A stretch of DNA of 64,000 bases from Amanita rubescens (Eukaryota; Basidiomycota; Agaricomycetes; Agaricales; Amanitaceae), in the NCBI GenBank assembly GCA_015039365.1, contig WION01000108.1:1-64000 (forward strand). Reading direction: 5' to 3'. This document shows, in pieces, positions 22,534 to 35,086 of this stretch. A program made the position numbers and the translations under genes. The notes below the pieces were generated by a model that saw only the letters and a list, made by a program, of their open reading frames with translations, was not told the origin of the DNA and did no database searches. How positions within the stretch are numbered: the stretch's first letter is position 1; each line of letters starts with the position of its first letter.

Positions 22534-25500
22534 AGTTGCAATTTATTTTCAGTTGGCAATTAACATAAATATGGTCAGTACATTAATAGAAGGGTTGTCT
22601 CTTGTTTATAAGTCAGTCCTAGTCAGATTCAGACCTGTAGGGCTTTGGTGCACAAGCTTAGCTAAGCTTGTATGCTATCCACAGACAACCAGTGCAGGCA
22701 TATAAAAGTTGAAACTATCCTGAAGTGTACTGAAGCTGTATATTTCAGATGTTGCAAAGCTTTCTCTAGCCCACTTTGTCATTCAAAGAGCTGGTGCTCC
22801 TGTCTGAGCTATCAAGTCGACAACATGTTTTATAGTTTGTAAGCAAATCTGTACCCTTCAGCATCAACATTTTCATATGAATTCTAGGACACATGGCAAA
22901 ATTTACAAAATGCTTAATAGTGCGTAAGACAGCATATAGGTTTCAGTGTAAACCTTTTCATCTGTTGGAAAATTGCTTTGTCTCATAAGTCACTTTGTCA
23001 CCAAGGTCACTCTAAGTCATCCTAATATCCTGATAAATCATGTGTCTAGTCAAACATGTGTCAGGCCTATATCTTCTCCAGTCAAGCATTTGACTCAAGA
23101 GTAACAAATCTTGCCGTTGATCTATTCCACAGTTCATTAGACAACCCAAGCTGCTCTAAACTATCTGTTCCTCAGGTTATATGTAGGCATTAGTGACATT
23201 GTTCCCCTAGCCAATTGTTTTTCTTGTCAGTCAGCTTTTCAAATCCTCTAGCCAGTCAGTTCTCAAAATAAATTGGTGACATTGTATTCCTGGTTGATTG
23301 ATTTTCTTGTCAATCAGCTTTTTAAATGCTTAAGCCTCTCAGTTCTCAAAATGATAAGTTCCTGTTAGTCAACCAATCAGTTCAGTCAATCAGTTTTCCA
23401 GGCTTCTCTGGTGCATCAGTTCTTCAATTAGGATAATTCAATTGCCAAGTAGGTTTCAACTCCATCAGTTTCCTAGTTTATCAGTTTTCCTTCATTTTAA
23501 AAGTTGCTTCCATTGAGCCCCACTTATTAATTATTAGACTTCTCAGCTTATCAGTTCTTTACTTCAAAATGTCAAGCAGCTCTCACATTGATTAGTTTTC
23601 AATCATCAGAAGTTATTTATTTTGTATGCTGCTTCCAGTCACCTCCACTTGCCAGTCACCTCTAGACCCTAGCCCACCATTTCCCCATGTTAGGCTGTCA
23701 AAAAGTTTTTGAATTGATTAGTTTTTCTATCCATCAGTTGCTCATTTCATAAGTCGCTTCAAGACAACAAGTTTTCACAACAATAACAAACAAACGACAG
23801 GCGACACGAACGCACAAAAGTCACACTACGACACCATCCTAGGGCTGTATACCGTTACCATACATTACGGTGTGACAGCTCCATTGTATGGTGCCCTACC
23901 CGTACCGTTGCGACTGCCGAGACAGACAGTAGACGGGACGGGTTGCCACCTCCACTCATCCAAAGCCTCGAGGCCTATCCCTATGCTCCACGGTCCTCGA
24001 AACCATTACACTATAAGGTAGTATAATGTAGTGTCCGAGTCAAGCTTTAGGTTAATTTGCGGAGGCGGTGAAGGTGAGAGGGCGCAGGTGAATACGGGAT
24101 CATCCCGAGGTTAGGTAAGTCCCGCCATTCTCGTCTGTTCAGCATCATGCCGACTGTGTGTGGTAGCGGGCGTAGTTCCCTGGATAGACAGCTGTGGAAA
24201 GAGGGGACTTGAGCCGGTCCTCCATCCTCACTCGAATTTTTCAAGGCCTGGGCATTGTGTCAGCCTGAGGTTTGGACTCCGTCGCTTCAGCCTTGTGATC
24301 CCTGGTTTCGTGGAAGGTAATGACGCAGAGGATTCTCAACAAAACAAACGAGTGTGACGGCACAACCATTGGGTTTGGGAATGAGTGGTTAGAGTGGTAT
24401 TGTCAGAAAGGATCCATTGAGTCAGTCGAGTTCGTCGTAACTCGTCGATGTACTAGAGGGTTGAGCCGAAGTGAGGAGCAGCTGATGGATCGGATACGTT
24501 TGGGTGGGACATGGACATGGATTTTAACCCGGTGAGGGTCAGCCCCAGTGCACCTGTGTGGCGGGTGCCTAGCCGCCTGCCGTATTTAGACGTTGACGGC
24601 CGTCTTGCATACCCGTCCGTCACCGTCAGGCATTTCTGGACAAAGCATGACGGACGGCAGACAGATGGACCGCTGTTGTCTTTCATCGTCAATTGTACGG
24701 CCGTAACAGTAAGATGGACGACGTACACCCTACGCCATCCTAAGCACAAAAGTCATGCTACTGGCTCAGTTGCATTTGATGTTCCGCAGTAACCGGCCTG
24801 GCTCCCCACTGGTGAAAAACATCAGGAGTGGAAGTCGGAGCCGGCGTCGTTAACCGATATCACTCCTCTCTCGCAACAGTCTTTCCTTTTCCTTTTCCCT
24901 CTCCCTTCACACTGCACTCTCTGCCATCGACAAAACTTGAGTAGCGGAAACGCCAGTACCAGGCCTGGCATGCCGCAGTGTCGGGCCCCACTGTTAGGAA
25001 TTGCCTCTATATCGCCAGTTTCATTCATGGCCTGTGTAGTACGATGCGACACCTGAGCCTGATGCGCAGAATCAGGCCGGGGTGTGCCTCTATGTGCCCT
25101 CCTCATCTCCATCTTCATCCGCATCCCTCACGTTGCACTAGCCTCGGAATCTACGGCCTTCGCCCCACATGGTGCTCTAACATTCTTTTGTAGTACAATA
25201 CTTGGCCTTGCGGCATCTTTGACACCCGTAGTTAGCACCATCCATCCTCTAGAAAGAAAGTAGAGCTTACTACTTGCACGTCTGATCCCACCTTGACCAT
25301 CATTCCTTCTTCCTACACATCTCGACTAGCCTCTGAGGTGGGTTCAGCAAGTCGGTGCCATTCGAGCTACTAGGCCTGAAGGTGAGCTATTCCACAAGCG
25401 AAAAGACAGCCGTCTGTCTCGGCTGCAGGTTCGGAGCAGGTGTGGCATTTGAGCTTGCTCCCGAATGAGCGCCCCTTGATCTTGCAGGGTTCAACCGTAC

Positions 25501-25900
25501 TGGCTAGATGAAATGACACCTGGGGCTCATAAAACGGTCTTCCATATGGGTTCTTGCTAAGATACCCGAGGAGTTGAAGGCCAAGTAGAGGTGGCGGCGG
25601 CCATTGAAGATGATCTCTTGCCCGTAGAAGCCTGACGAGCGCGGACGGTCACATAGTAGTACGCTGCAAACCACCAGCTGACATCGGTCCAATGTCAGGC
25701 AAACCCACCGCGGCACCACCCGAGGCGTCAATTTTGAATCCGACAGCGATTGAACACCCGCTTCCAATCCAGTTTCAACAGTGCTCTTCATTGAAGCATG
25801 TGGGAATTTTTAGCAAATTTCTCTCGATAGCAGCAATTGTCGTGCGGGCTTCTGTTGCGCAACGCGCACAGCTGACAGTGGATGTGAATGTGAAGTGACA
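22534..25900. other. Stretch without recognisable gene
   Basis: The part 22,900-23,770 is AT-rich and full of CAGTCAGTT/CAGTTTTC words, like the satellite further left. From about 23,800 the composition shifts to GC-rich. The small open frames there (for example near 24,160, 24,510 and 25,500) overlap on both strands and show no recognisable motif. I support no gene here. Confidence 0.5.
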
Positions 25901-25949
25901 CCTTTGTGGATTACATAATGCATATATATATAAACCGCTACTTTTCATA

Positions 25950-26800
25950 TGTGCACTACAGATACGTTAGACTTGAGGAGTAGTTTGTAACGAGGAGAGC
26001 GTTGAGAAAACTTCGGTTCCCAATCACTCGTCGTTGGGTGTGAGCAGTTCTTGTTGTTCGTGTGGAGTTGAGGTAGTGGTGGGGGGTGTAGAGGATAGTT
26101 GGGTTCTCCAGAATCGTCACCGTCTTGTTCTTGTTCTTCCCAGAACGAGCTAAAGTAGCTTGCGAGGCGGTCTAGTTCAGCGGATTCGCGTTGTTCGCAA
26201 ATCACGGAGAGGGTGTCCCAGAGGTGGTCTTCCCATGTTTTGCAGGCGGATCTGAGGATGGGGAATGTTTGAGGTGAAGGGCAGAGGGCGGCGTATAGGG
26301 TTCGTTCGAGGTTAGGTAGGTTCGGCTGTGGGTTGGGTTAGGGTTGAGTTGACGAATAGAAAAGGTGGAGGATGTACGTTGGGGGCAGCGCGGGTGCGTG
26401 TTGATTTTCATAGTTTTCGGTGTCAGTTTCCGGACCAGACATAGTTGTCCATCGCCCCGTCTTCATCGTCCACGGCATCGGTGGGATCTGTGGCTGTCAT
26501 CGAGTTAGCCTATGTCCAGAAGCGTGGAAGCAGGATAAAGAATTCGTGCACTCTAGCCAGACCTGGACCATAAACAACGAAAACAACACGTACATATTGT
26601 ATTCCAAAACAGACCCCGTATGCTAGCAGCTCCCCATGGCTGATGGGCGCGTCTATATAGTTCGATGGCCTCCTCGAGACGGCCAGCGCAGATATGACTG
26701 CAGCAGGCTTTTTTCGCAGCTCTACGCACATAAATTAGAAAATACGCTCCATTTTTTTTTTCAGTGGCACTCACCGCATCATCCGAAGCTAAATGACCTC
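25950..26800 (-). pseudogene. Nup107/Nup84 nuclear-pore gene relic
   Basis: On the minus strand a decayed internal piece of the Nup107 (yeast Nup84) scaffold nucleoporin is readable. GRLEEAIELYRRAHQPWGAA (near 26,700) is the conserved helical motif. After a stretch with stops comes STRTRAAPN, an intron with GTACAT...ACAG, and PNLPNLERTLYAALCPSPQT, SACKTWEDHLWDTLSVICEQ and SAELDRLASYFSSFW. The frame is interrupted between the pieces and neither the start nor the C-terminal half of a normal protein (roughly 800-900 residues) is present. The retained intron argues against retroposition. It lies in a cluster with other host-gene relics. Confidence 0.7.
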
Positions 26801-27279
26801 CACTCTTGCTCGTCGCGTCTGGATCGCGTCTACTATCCCCGCGGCCGGCGTCGTGGACACCCTTTGACTTTGTACCAACATGTGCTTCGTGAAAGTCCAG
26901 GCTGCCGGAGAGGTGGGTTGGAGGTGGCAGCCCCAGGAGCGTATGGTCTTGCACAAGCAGCAGCACTCCAGAGTCGTGCGGGTCGTGGGATGATTATCGA
27001 AGTCAAGGGCGGCAAGATAAAGTCGTCCGTCGTCGCACGTTTGCCCATTGAGTTGACGCGTCGCCATGGTAATATCCGACTTGAACGTGGATACGAAAGA
27101 TTCCTTGCATCAGGCGACATCCTGTCGTAGTTGTGAATGGGGACGTGTAGGTGTCGCTGTATCCTGCGCATTGGTGTGAATGCTCATTTTCATCCCAATT
27201 CACCAACTTCCAGTCCGCAAATGCATGAACCGGGCTCGTGGCTCTTTTTTTCTGCAATAGGACAAGTTCATCATCCACA

Positions 27280-28170
27280 TACACACGGAGAAAACGAGTG
27301 CGATGGGGGTTTGTAGAATCTGGTTTGACGAATTGCGTGATGGTCTCCTTCTCAGCTGCCATATCTCAGGGATACCTCGCCGCCTTGGCCGTTTCCTTTC
27401 GAGAATGAACGAAGGCCGGTGCTTTATTCTTCCCCGCTTGGTCGAGGACTTTTTTGTATAGGACCTCGTTCATCACCTGGTACTGCTTTTGATTGCCTTG
27501 TTTTCCGTAATACCAATGAACTGCTGTTGTAGACCGCAAGGATGATACGAGGCGTCAAAGTACAGCAAACCCTTATTTTCGTCGACGCGCCGACGTCCTC
27601 GTCGTTGGGAAGCGTTGCGGATAGATCGACCAGCCGAACAGTCTGTTCCATCCCCTGATCATCCTCACAATGATTGCCTCGAGTACAGGCCCGCGTTGGT
27701 CGTGGAGAAGGTGGATTTCATCAATGATGGTTAGCCAGACGAGTTTCGTATAACTGAGATCAGCAATCTCTGGCGTTGTGACAATAAGCCGAGTCTCCGA
27801 AATTTGCTGCTTCGTCATTTGAGAGTCGACCGTGAGTTTACCGACTTTGATTCCGAAAGGCTTCAGCCAGGCAGAAAAGTTGCCGACCATTTCCTGGATG
27901 AGGGCTTTCATCGGCGCGATGTAGATGATTCCAAGTCAAAGGTTTCCATAGGACCTTGGGAAGCAAAATGATAAGCATCGCAACATTAGTCTAACACGAA
28001 GAAATAAGCTATGAATATCAATGTCAAAATGCAAATACTTACTTTACCGGCGCCGGTGGTTGTGCATTTCTTGTCCGTCCACCGGGAACGACGTAGCCTC
28101 TAGTTTCAAGACCTTCCGCGGGTAGCTTTGATGCCGCTGATGACCACGCGCATTCTGCATCGATTCCGCA
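27280..28170 (-). pseudogene. Brr2 (U5 snRNP helicase) gene relic
   Basis: Reading the minus strand gives, in the right order for the first helicase cassette of Brr2/SNRNP200: KVLKLEAT-like text, TTTGAGK (Walker A) followed by a GTAAGT intron, [61 protein letters not shown] (motif II), [13 protein letters not shown] (motif III), LYKKVLDQAGKN, FVHSRKETAKAARY and MAAEKETITQFVKPDS. At least three frame shifts and several stops separate these pieces, and conserved residues are changed or deleted (text between TTPE and SYTKLV is missing). Only about 300 of some 2,100 codons are represented. Clearly a non-functional partial copy with an intron retained. Confidence 0.8.
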
Positions 28171-29750
28171 TGCAGAGCGCCCGAAAAACCTTCAAAATAA
28201 CGATAAGTATGAGCCGTTTTCTCACAATTTAAGGAGGCCTCACCGTTTTACCACCATTGAGCGTATTGCCACCACTTCCCCTCCCAGATCCCTATCCACC
28301 TAAACCCGCTCTATTTCATGGTTAAGTTTTCCAGTGAAGTGGAGGGTTGAGTGAGGGAAGATGGATTCAAAGTCCTAGTTGTGGTTGAAGGCGTGCGCTG
28401 ACTGGAGGTCCACGCCGGACCATCCGGTCATGTGACTATTGAAAGCATATTATCATATGTACTTGGGCGGGCGTTGCGCTATGCTCAGACCTTCTTTCTT
28501 CCCATTCAATCCTGCAATGGGTTCCTCGGAGGAGCGATCCTCTTCCTCCAAATAACATCAAGGTAACAATACAATGTCAGCAAAGTAAGCAATAAACATT
28601 CCTTACTTACTTTCGCAACTTCTGATGGAACGGTGTAAGATTCTGCCACAGGCCTCAAGCCTGAGGCCCAAGGGACCACTTGATAATTGGTACGTGCAGT
28701 CAAATATATGCATATACTCGACTCTGATTGCACACGACCGAGGATGGAGTGCGAACTTGAAGATCCGGCACAGCACACGAAAATCGGCAATGCGTGAGGG
28801 TGATAGCATATTGTGGACACTATTGATGTGTCGGGACAAGTTGTCATGATTAAAACTTGCTCGTTATAATTGTCATTGTCATTATAATCAAATAAAATAG
28901 TGTTTTTGCCAGTTCCAGAGCGTTCAATTTCTAAGGCTTATAATATGTATGAAAGTGAATATAAACTAGGGTCTGATTATAATGAGAATAGTGCGCATGT
29001 AGTATACAATTTATAATGAAATTACCTATAACCTGTGCTCCAATTAAAGTCGTTCAGAATCCGGTAACTGCCATTATATTGGATTCTAATAGGCGGGACC
29101 TTTTGTTGATGCCTATCAGCCAACTTGCTAACGAACTGCCTTTCGATTGGCAACTGCTGGTTCGATAAGCTGAGATAGTATTGAGGTTCCGAATGGTTCG
29201 AGGGCGAAGGCAAAGCATTGAACAAGTGAGGTTGCGTATGCCGCTATGCAATCTACAAGCTCGCCGCGTTCCCAGCGCTCGTCGACCCCGGTATGATGCT
29301 AGACCGTGGCAAAGGCGGCGTACCACCAACACTCGAGATCCTCCCCTCTTCATATGACGACTTTCGTGCATTCCCCTTTCCACGCGCAATCCCAATCGTA
29401 GCCCGAATGGCCCCTTGCTTCGCCTGCCTCGTCTCAATCGCAGGCAGCATCGGGAAAAGCCTATTCAAATGCCCCTCCTCTCTCTCTCTCCATCCCCCCC
29501 GTATTCTTCCCCCTCGCCCTCTTCCTTCGACTCCCGAACCCGCTCACCCTTCTCCCCCACCTTCAACACCTCCTCCTTCATTTGGTTCCTCTTCCAAAAG
29601 TTTCATCCTTGCCCTTGCTGTCGGCCCCAGAACTGGCGGCTCCAAGGACGAGACAAGCGTTGTTGGTGATGAAGCTGGCGCTGGCTGTGTCTCCGAAACA
29701 GGCTCCGAAGCAGCTGGAGCTTCATCCATTACAGCAACTGTACACCGTGG
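28171..29750. other. Stretch without recognisable gene
   Basis: Small overlapping open frames on both strands. The longest (29,293-29,769, plus) is Ser/Pro-rich low complexity after a short unique segment (PTLEILPSSYDDFRAFPFPR) and matches nothing I know. I cannot support a gene. Confidence 0.4.
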
Positions 29751-29759
29751 TCTCGTTCA

Positions 29760-30800
29760 ACCCCGGTAGGCTGCTTTCTGCTTCAAAGCTACCGATATCG
29801 TCCTTACCCCGCGGTCCCCGCTCCGGCTCTCGTTCACAGGCCCATAATTCGAACATGGCATGGCCTCTTCACAGACCCCCGTTAGCCGAACTCGCACAAC
29901 GTGATGAACAACACCTGGGCTTTCCAAGCCCGCAATGATGCCACCCATTTCTTTGTCCACGTTGATAACGCCATCACGCGTTCAGGTAAGATGAGGGGTG
30001 TCATGAAATCAAAAGAACCAATACGTACGTGTTGTTGGTAACCAGGTCAAACTTTGCTGACCCTTCTGCATCTGGGTCGAGGACCATGACGCCTTTTATG
30101 CGTTCATTGCGTGTCTCTAAGACGAGAGAACTAGCAACATTGAGAGCTCTCATAATGCCGCCATTGTGAGAAGCGATGTGGAATGGGCCGAAGCTTGTGA
30201 GGTCGACAGAAGCTGGACCATTGAACGCTTCAATGTAGCCCTTTCCAACGACTAAGGGCGGTAGGACGTCAAACAGTATGGGAAGCTCACCTCCCCGAGG
30301 ATACCACTATTGGCACGCGTTAACGAGATGTCATCAAAGACGATGTGCTTTCAGACTTTGCGGAACACCCAAGCGAAATTGGGCAAGCCCGTTCAATTTC
30401 TTGATATGTAAAGGCTCGGAGGACTTGGACTTGGGGAGCTTGAGCGTGACATGTAATCTCAAGCCATGATGATGGGGGTTGAGGCTCGTTAGGTGTCTAT
30501 CGCGAAAGGGTTTAGACCGGGATAGGAACCTGATCAAAAGCACTTACAAAGATTCTGATACCATTCTCCCCATCAACACGCGCTCAACCCGCCAGGTTGT
30601 AGATAGCCAAGTTGACCTTAGCAATGTCGCTCTCCTTATCCGTTGCTACAATTTTGACATGTCCACCAGAATAGACACCTCGCGAGAGGAAGAAGAGAGC
30701 CTCCGAATCGATAGCCAGAAGCTCGAACTTTTCTGGGAGGTATGGGGTCCGGAGTTCCATCGCCTCAAGCACATCGTACGGATTTCAGCTCGGGTGGATA
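29760..30800 (-). pseudogene. Unrecognised degenerate minus-strand gene
   Basis: Three minus-strand segments read like parts of one protein: ELRTPYLPEKFELLAIDSEA with FFLSRGVYSGGHVKIVATDK (30,772-30,600), LRLHVTLKLPKSKSSEPLHI (about 30,470-30,400), and FDDISLTRANSGIL continuing into YIEAFNGPASVDLTSFGPFH and RNERIKGVMVLDPDAEGSAK (30,330-30,050). The beta-rich, Gly/Ser-patterned text resembles fungal proteins of the DUF7330 type, but I am not sure. The segments are joined by plausible but unproven introns, and there is no convincing start or stop. It could be a real spliced gene. Confidence 0.3.
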
Positions 30801-31170
30801 AAAAATCCTCCTCTGCGGGCCAGTCCTCCTAAGACGAGCACCGTCAGCAATGAGCAGCGTACGCGCATGGGATTGATGGGATTGCTTACTGTACAAATGG
30901 AGCGTTACGGAATGCGTAACCACCATGACACGTGACGAACTGGACTTTACCCTGCACCAGCACTAGCGCCTAACTCGTGTTCACCCAGTTCTTCCGAGTT
31001 GCGACCCGTCTTACTAGTACACTTCAGCCCCGGAACTCTACATTGCTACTAGGATTCCTGTGCAACAAGCAGTGGGCTGCCTGGCATTGCATCAGATTCA
31101 GTACGGTAGTGAGCGTTTGCAGCCCATACTAGGTGGATTCTTACTACTACTACTTACTAGCAGTATCCAA

Positions 31171-34100
31171 ATGGCTACTAGTAGTAGCAGGACTGAGCCT
31201 GGTGCAAAATACTACTTCTGTTCAAACCCTGTCAGTGAGGCCTGCAAGACGGGGTTTCAAAGCCTTACAAGCTACAACCAGCATAAAAATGCAAAACATG
31301 CCACTGCACTCTCTCAATTGCTTCATACTCCAAAATATCCACTCATCCCTGAGCCTGACCCAGCACCTCATACCCATGGTAGTCTTGAAGTCCCTAAAGG
31401 ACCCTATTTTACAAAGCATCCTGTGTTGAATGGTGTGTTTGCTCTACTACTAGTAGCTTGAATCTGTCCTGAACAACATTTGACTTTTTGAGGTACACCA
31501 TGTGATGCTGATGGAAAATACCTTCCAAGGGGGACACCACCACCATTATCTGACAATACTACTACTAGTAATCCATGGCAGCCATTTAAAAGCAGAGCAG
31601 AGTTTGAGCTTGCAGAGTTTCTCTACTGCAAAAATCAAATGTCTGGAACAGATATTGATGGTTTGATGAAAACTTGGGCAGCAATACACCCCAAAGAGGG
31701 AGGCCCCTTTTCTTCTCATGGAGAATTGTATAGCACAATAGATTCAATTCAGGATGGTGATGTGCCTTGGAAATCAAAAACCATTTATCATCCTAATGCT
31801 GATTCTCCTGATGCACCTGCATGGCAGTTGCAAAAGTATGTTGTCTGGTATCGAGATCCCAAGGCTGTTATCAAGAACATGTTATCCAATTCTGATTTCA
31901 AAGATGGCATTGATTATGCCCCTTGCAAAATATATGATAAAAAACAGGAGAGGAATCGTGGAAACTTTATGTCTGCAGACTGGGCATGGAATCAATGTGC
32001 AAGTGAAACTCCTTTTGATGACTAGTACAGCCTAGTACTAAAACCTTTTTAGAATATTCTTGGAAAAGATCCAAATTGTGCTGGGGCTATGTTTGTCCCA
32101 ATAATCCTTGGATCTGACAAAACCACTGTGTCTGTTGCAACTGGGCAAAATGACTATTATCCAGTTTACATGAGCATTGGAAATGTTCATAATAATATAC
32201 GGCGATCACATAAGGGTGCCCTGAAACTGTTGGGCTTCCTTCCAAGCCCCCAAGGTGAATATCTATTAGTGTGAGAAATTGGAATTTCAATAACTTGGTG
32301 ACTGGTGCTTCTCAGTGAGCAGAGAACATGGAAACACTGATGAAATCCGTTTATTTCGGTGTCAATTATACCATACTTGTCTTGCAGAAATACTGAAATC
32401 ACTCCATTCTGCCATGACAAAGCCAGAGGTAGCAAAGTGTCCTGATGGCCATTATAGAAGAGCAGTCTATGGTATTGGTGCTGACATCGGAGATTATCCA
32501 GAGCAGTCTTTACATGCATGTATTGTGCAAGGATGGTGCCCCAAGTAGGCCAAACTTAACTAAGTATGACCTCTACAGGCTAGTACTAACTTGACTGTTT
32601 AACAGATGCATGGCTAAGAAAGGTGATTTGGATGGAGGAGATACGAACAATCACAGATCACAGAAGAGCACAAATAATCTGAAACACTGGAAATATAAAC
32701 CAAATGAATTATGGAAGCAATATGGAATTGTTTCTGATGTCACAGTAAGATTGACACTAAGTTTCCATATGATGTACTATTCAATTAACTGGATTAAGCC
32801 ATATACAGCTGCATTCCCAAGAGCTGATATACATTAAATTATTGCCCCTGACATTCTGCACCAAGTTATTAAGGGTACATTCAAGGACCACCTTGTAGCT
32901 TGGGTTGAGAATTATTTCAAGGTCACATGGGGTGAAACTAAGGCCAAGAAACTCATGGATGAGCTTGACAGAAGGTGAATAGGGTGGAATTGAATTGTTG
33001 CACAAGCACAAAGTTTGTTGACCATTGAAAACTAGAATTGCACTAGCACCTCCATATCCTGGAATAAGACGTTTTGCACAAGGTTGTAATTTCAAGCAAT
33101 GGACAGGAGATGATTCTAAGGCACTCATGAAGGTCAGCTGCCTTGAATTTTATCATAAATTCTTTAACAAATTCTAAAATGACTATTGTAATTACTGTAG
33201 GTGTTTTTGCCAGCTATTACAGGCCTAGTGCCAGATCAAATGGTCCAAGCGATTGCAGCCTTTCTGGATTTTTGTTATCTTGTTCGCCTCCCATCATTCA
33301 GTGAATCTGATCTCGCAGCTATAGATGATGCACTGGAAAGATACAAAAAAGAACGTGAAATATTTATAGAGACTGGGGTATGTCCTAAGGGCATCTCGTT
33401 GCCTAGACAGCATGCTCTTCAGCACTATCACAGGCTCATTGAGCAGTTTGGTGCTCCAAATGGTCTCTCCACATCCATTACAGAATCAATGCATATTGAT
33501 GCTGTAAAAGAGCCATGGCGTCGATCTAATAAATATGGAGCACTTGGTCAGATGCTGATAATTAATCAAAGGCTGGACAAAATGGCAGCATTACATGCCA
33601 GATTGGTGGCTCAAGGTCAGCTGAATAAACCACTGGTCCCTGAGGGTGTGGAACTGGTGATGATGGATGCCAGTACCACTAGGGAGGGGGAGGAAGGTAT
33701 AGAACCAAGTGAGAAGTTTGAAGCAACTGTGGAGGCTCAAGGTCAGCCAAATAAGCCACTGGTCCCTGAGGGTGTGGAACTAGAGATGATGAATGCCAGT
33801 ACCATTAGGGAGGAAGGTATAGAACCAAGTGAAAAGTTTGAAGCAATTGTGGAGCTTGCTAGATCAGTTGGTAAGCAATGACCAGTTGAATATATTGTGA
33901 ACATTTCACTAAGTTGTGATTATTACTAGTGAGGAAATTTCCAAAATATCCAGGGAGAATTGCAAATCACATTGGTGTCCCAAACTTTCGTGAGCTGATA
34001 TGCAGATTTTTATATGACCAGATGCACCCAAATGCATCATTATCAGGAAATGATGTAGACATTTCTGACTGTCCAAACTTTAATGAACCAATTGAAGTCT

Positions 34101-34615
34101 TCTCCTCCGCAACTGCCTTTTATTATGCACCAAGTGATGTTTGTGGTGCACAAGGCATAGTACGCCAAGTCATTCATAGCACACAAGGTTGGAAAAGTGT
34201 TGCAGCTCGATATGATTGTGTCCTTGTGGACACCAATGATCCAACAACACCAGGCTTGGCAGGAATGTATGTTGGTCAAGTGCTCCTGTTCTTTTCATTC
34301 AAATTCAGGGGATGTGACTATTATCCTTGTGCACTGGTAAAGTGGTTCAAAATTATTGGCAACATGCCTTGTCATATAACTGGGATGTGGAAGGTTGAGC
34401 CAGAGTTTGATGCCAGTGATCAAAGGCTCATGTCTGTCATACATGTTGGTAGCATCATTCGAAGTGTACACTTGATTCCCATCTATGGACAGCACAATGT
34501 GGACTCTGAGCTGCACTACTCTTATTCACTGGATGCATTCCGGGCCTTCTATGTCAGCCCATATTCTGATTATCACATGTATTTCAACTACTACATGGCA
34601 CCTAACACCTTGTGA
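31171..34615 (+). pseudogene. Plavaka-type transposase gene with nonsense codon
   Basis: Multi-exon gene of the basidiomycete Plavaka transposase family. ATG 31,171 begins an N-terminal C2H2-like finger (CSNPVSEACKTGFQSLTSYN, QHKNAKH). Then come family landmarks: SRAEFELAEFLYCKNQMSGT, MFVPIILGSDKTTVSVATGQ, YYPVYMSIGNVHNNIRRSHK, IAPDILHQVIKGTFKDHLV, ITGLVPDQMVQAIAAFLDFC and SITESMHIDAVKEPWRRSNK. The last exon (33,929-34,615) ends YNYYMAPNTL-like at TGA. Introns are plausible at about 31,433-31,492, 32,746-32,799 and 33,885-33,929. In the segment ADIH-IIAPDILHQVIKG the Glu codon expected after ADIH is TAA (32,835-32,837), so the protein is truncated before the later core motifs. No other clear break is seen, so inactivation may be recent. 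Confidence 0.75.
33610..33850 (+). repeat. Coding tandem duplication inside the transposase gene
   Basis: A segment beginning AQGQLNKPLVPEGVELVMMD is repeated immediately as AQGQPNKPLVPEGVELEMMN, each copy ending in EGIEPSEKFEA. The unit is about 38-40 residues; the second copy is two residues shorter. Confidence 0.85.
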
Positions 34616-35086
34616 AACACTGTACTACTACTAGTACCAGTCACTGGCATCAGGAAAACCCACTGTTCAGACTTAATCAACCTATAGTATTGGACTTAAA
34701 CTGCTTGTACAAAATCTAAGTATGTTAAGGCAGATTTAGGTGCAGTGCAATGTGTCTTAGGTAGCTTGAAATATAATCACCTAAGTCACTTTAAGGCAGG
34801 TCTCATACTAGTACTTAATAATTTTGACTTATATTAAATTATTATCCAACTTAAATGCCTTATTTTTCCAGCATTTTCATGACAAAAAAAGTAAGCTTTA
34901 CAAAGCAGTTTAAGGCAAGCAAGCCACTCTAGCAATTAAGAATGTCCGTCAAGGGTTCATCAATTACAATTTTCGTCAATTCCATCTCAAGTTTCAATGT
35001 CTTTGTCAACCCCTCCCATTTGGATGTTTTCTTCAATCTCTCTCATTTCAACAATACACCTGTAGTTACAACTCCTGTTTATTGGG
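34616..35086. other. AT-rich flank of the Plavaka element
   Basis: No gene is supported. The sequence has several TTAAGGCA words and ACTAGTA motifs that also occur in the introns and 5' flank of the transposase gene. It is therefore probably the element's 3' non-coding part. No terminal inverted repeat could be fixed by eye. Confidence 0.4.

Noticed and set aside
23800..25800. Several 60-100 codon frames in GC-rich DNA
   Set aside because: Frames overlap on both strands, no homology is recognised and no exon pattern is present.
29293..29769. 158-codon plus-strand frame rich in Ser and Pro
   Set aside because: Most of it is low complexity, both strands are open over the same interval, and no motif or splice structure supports it.
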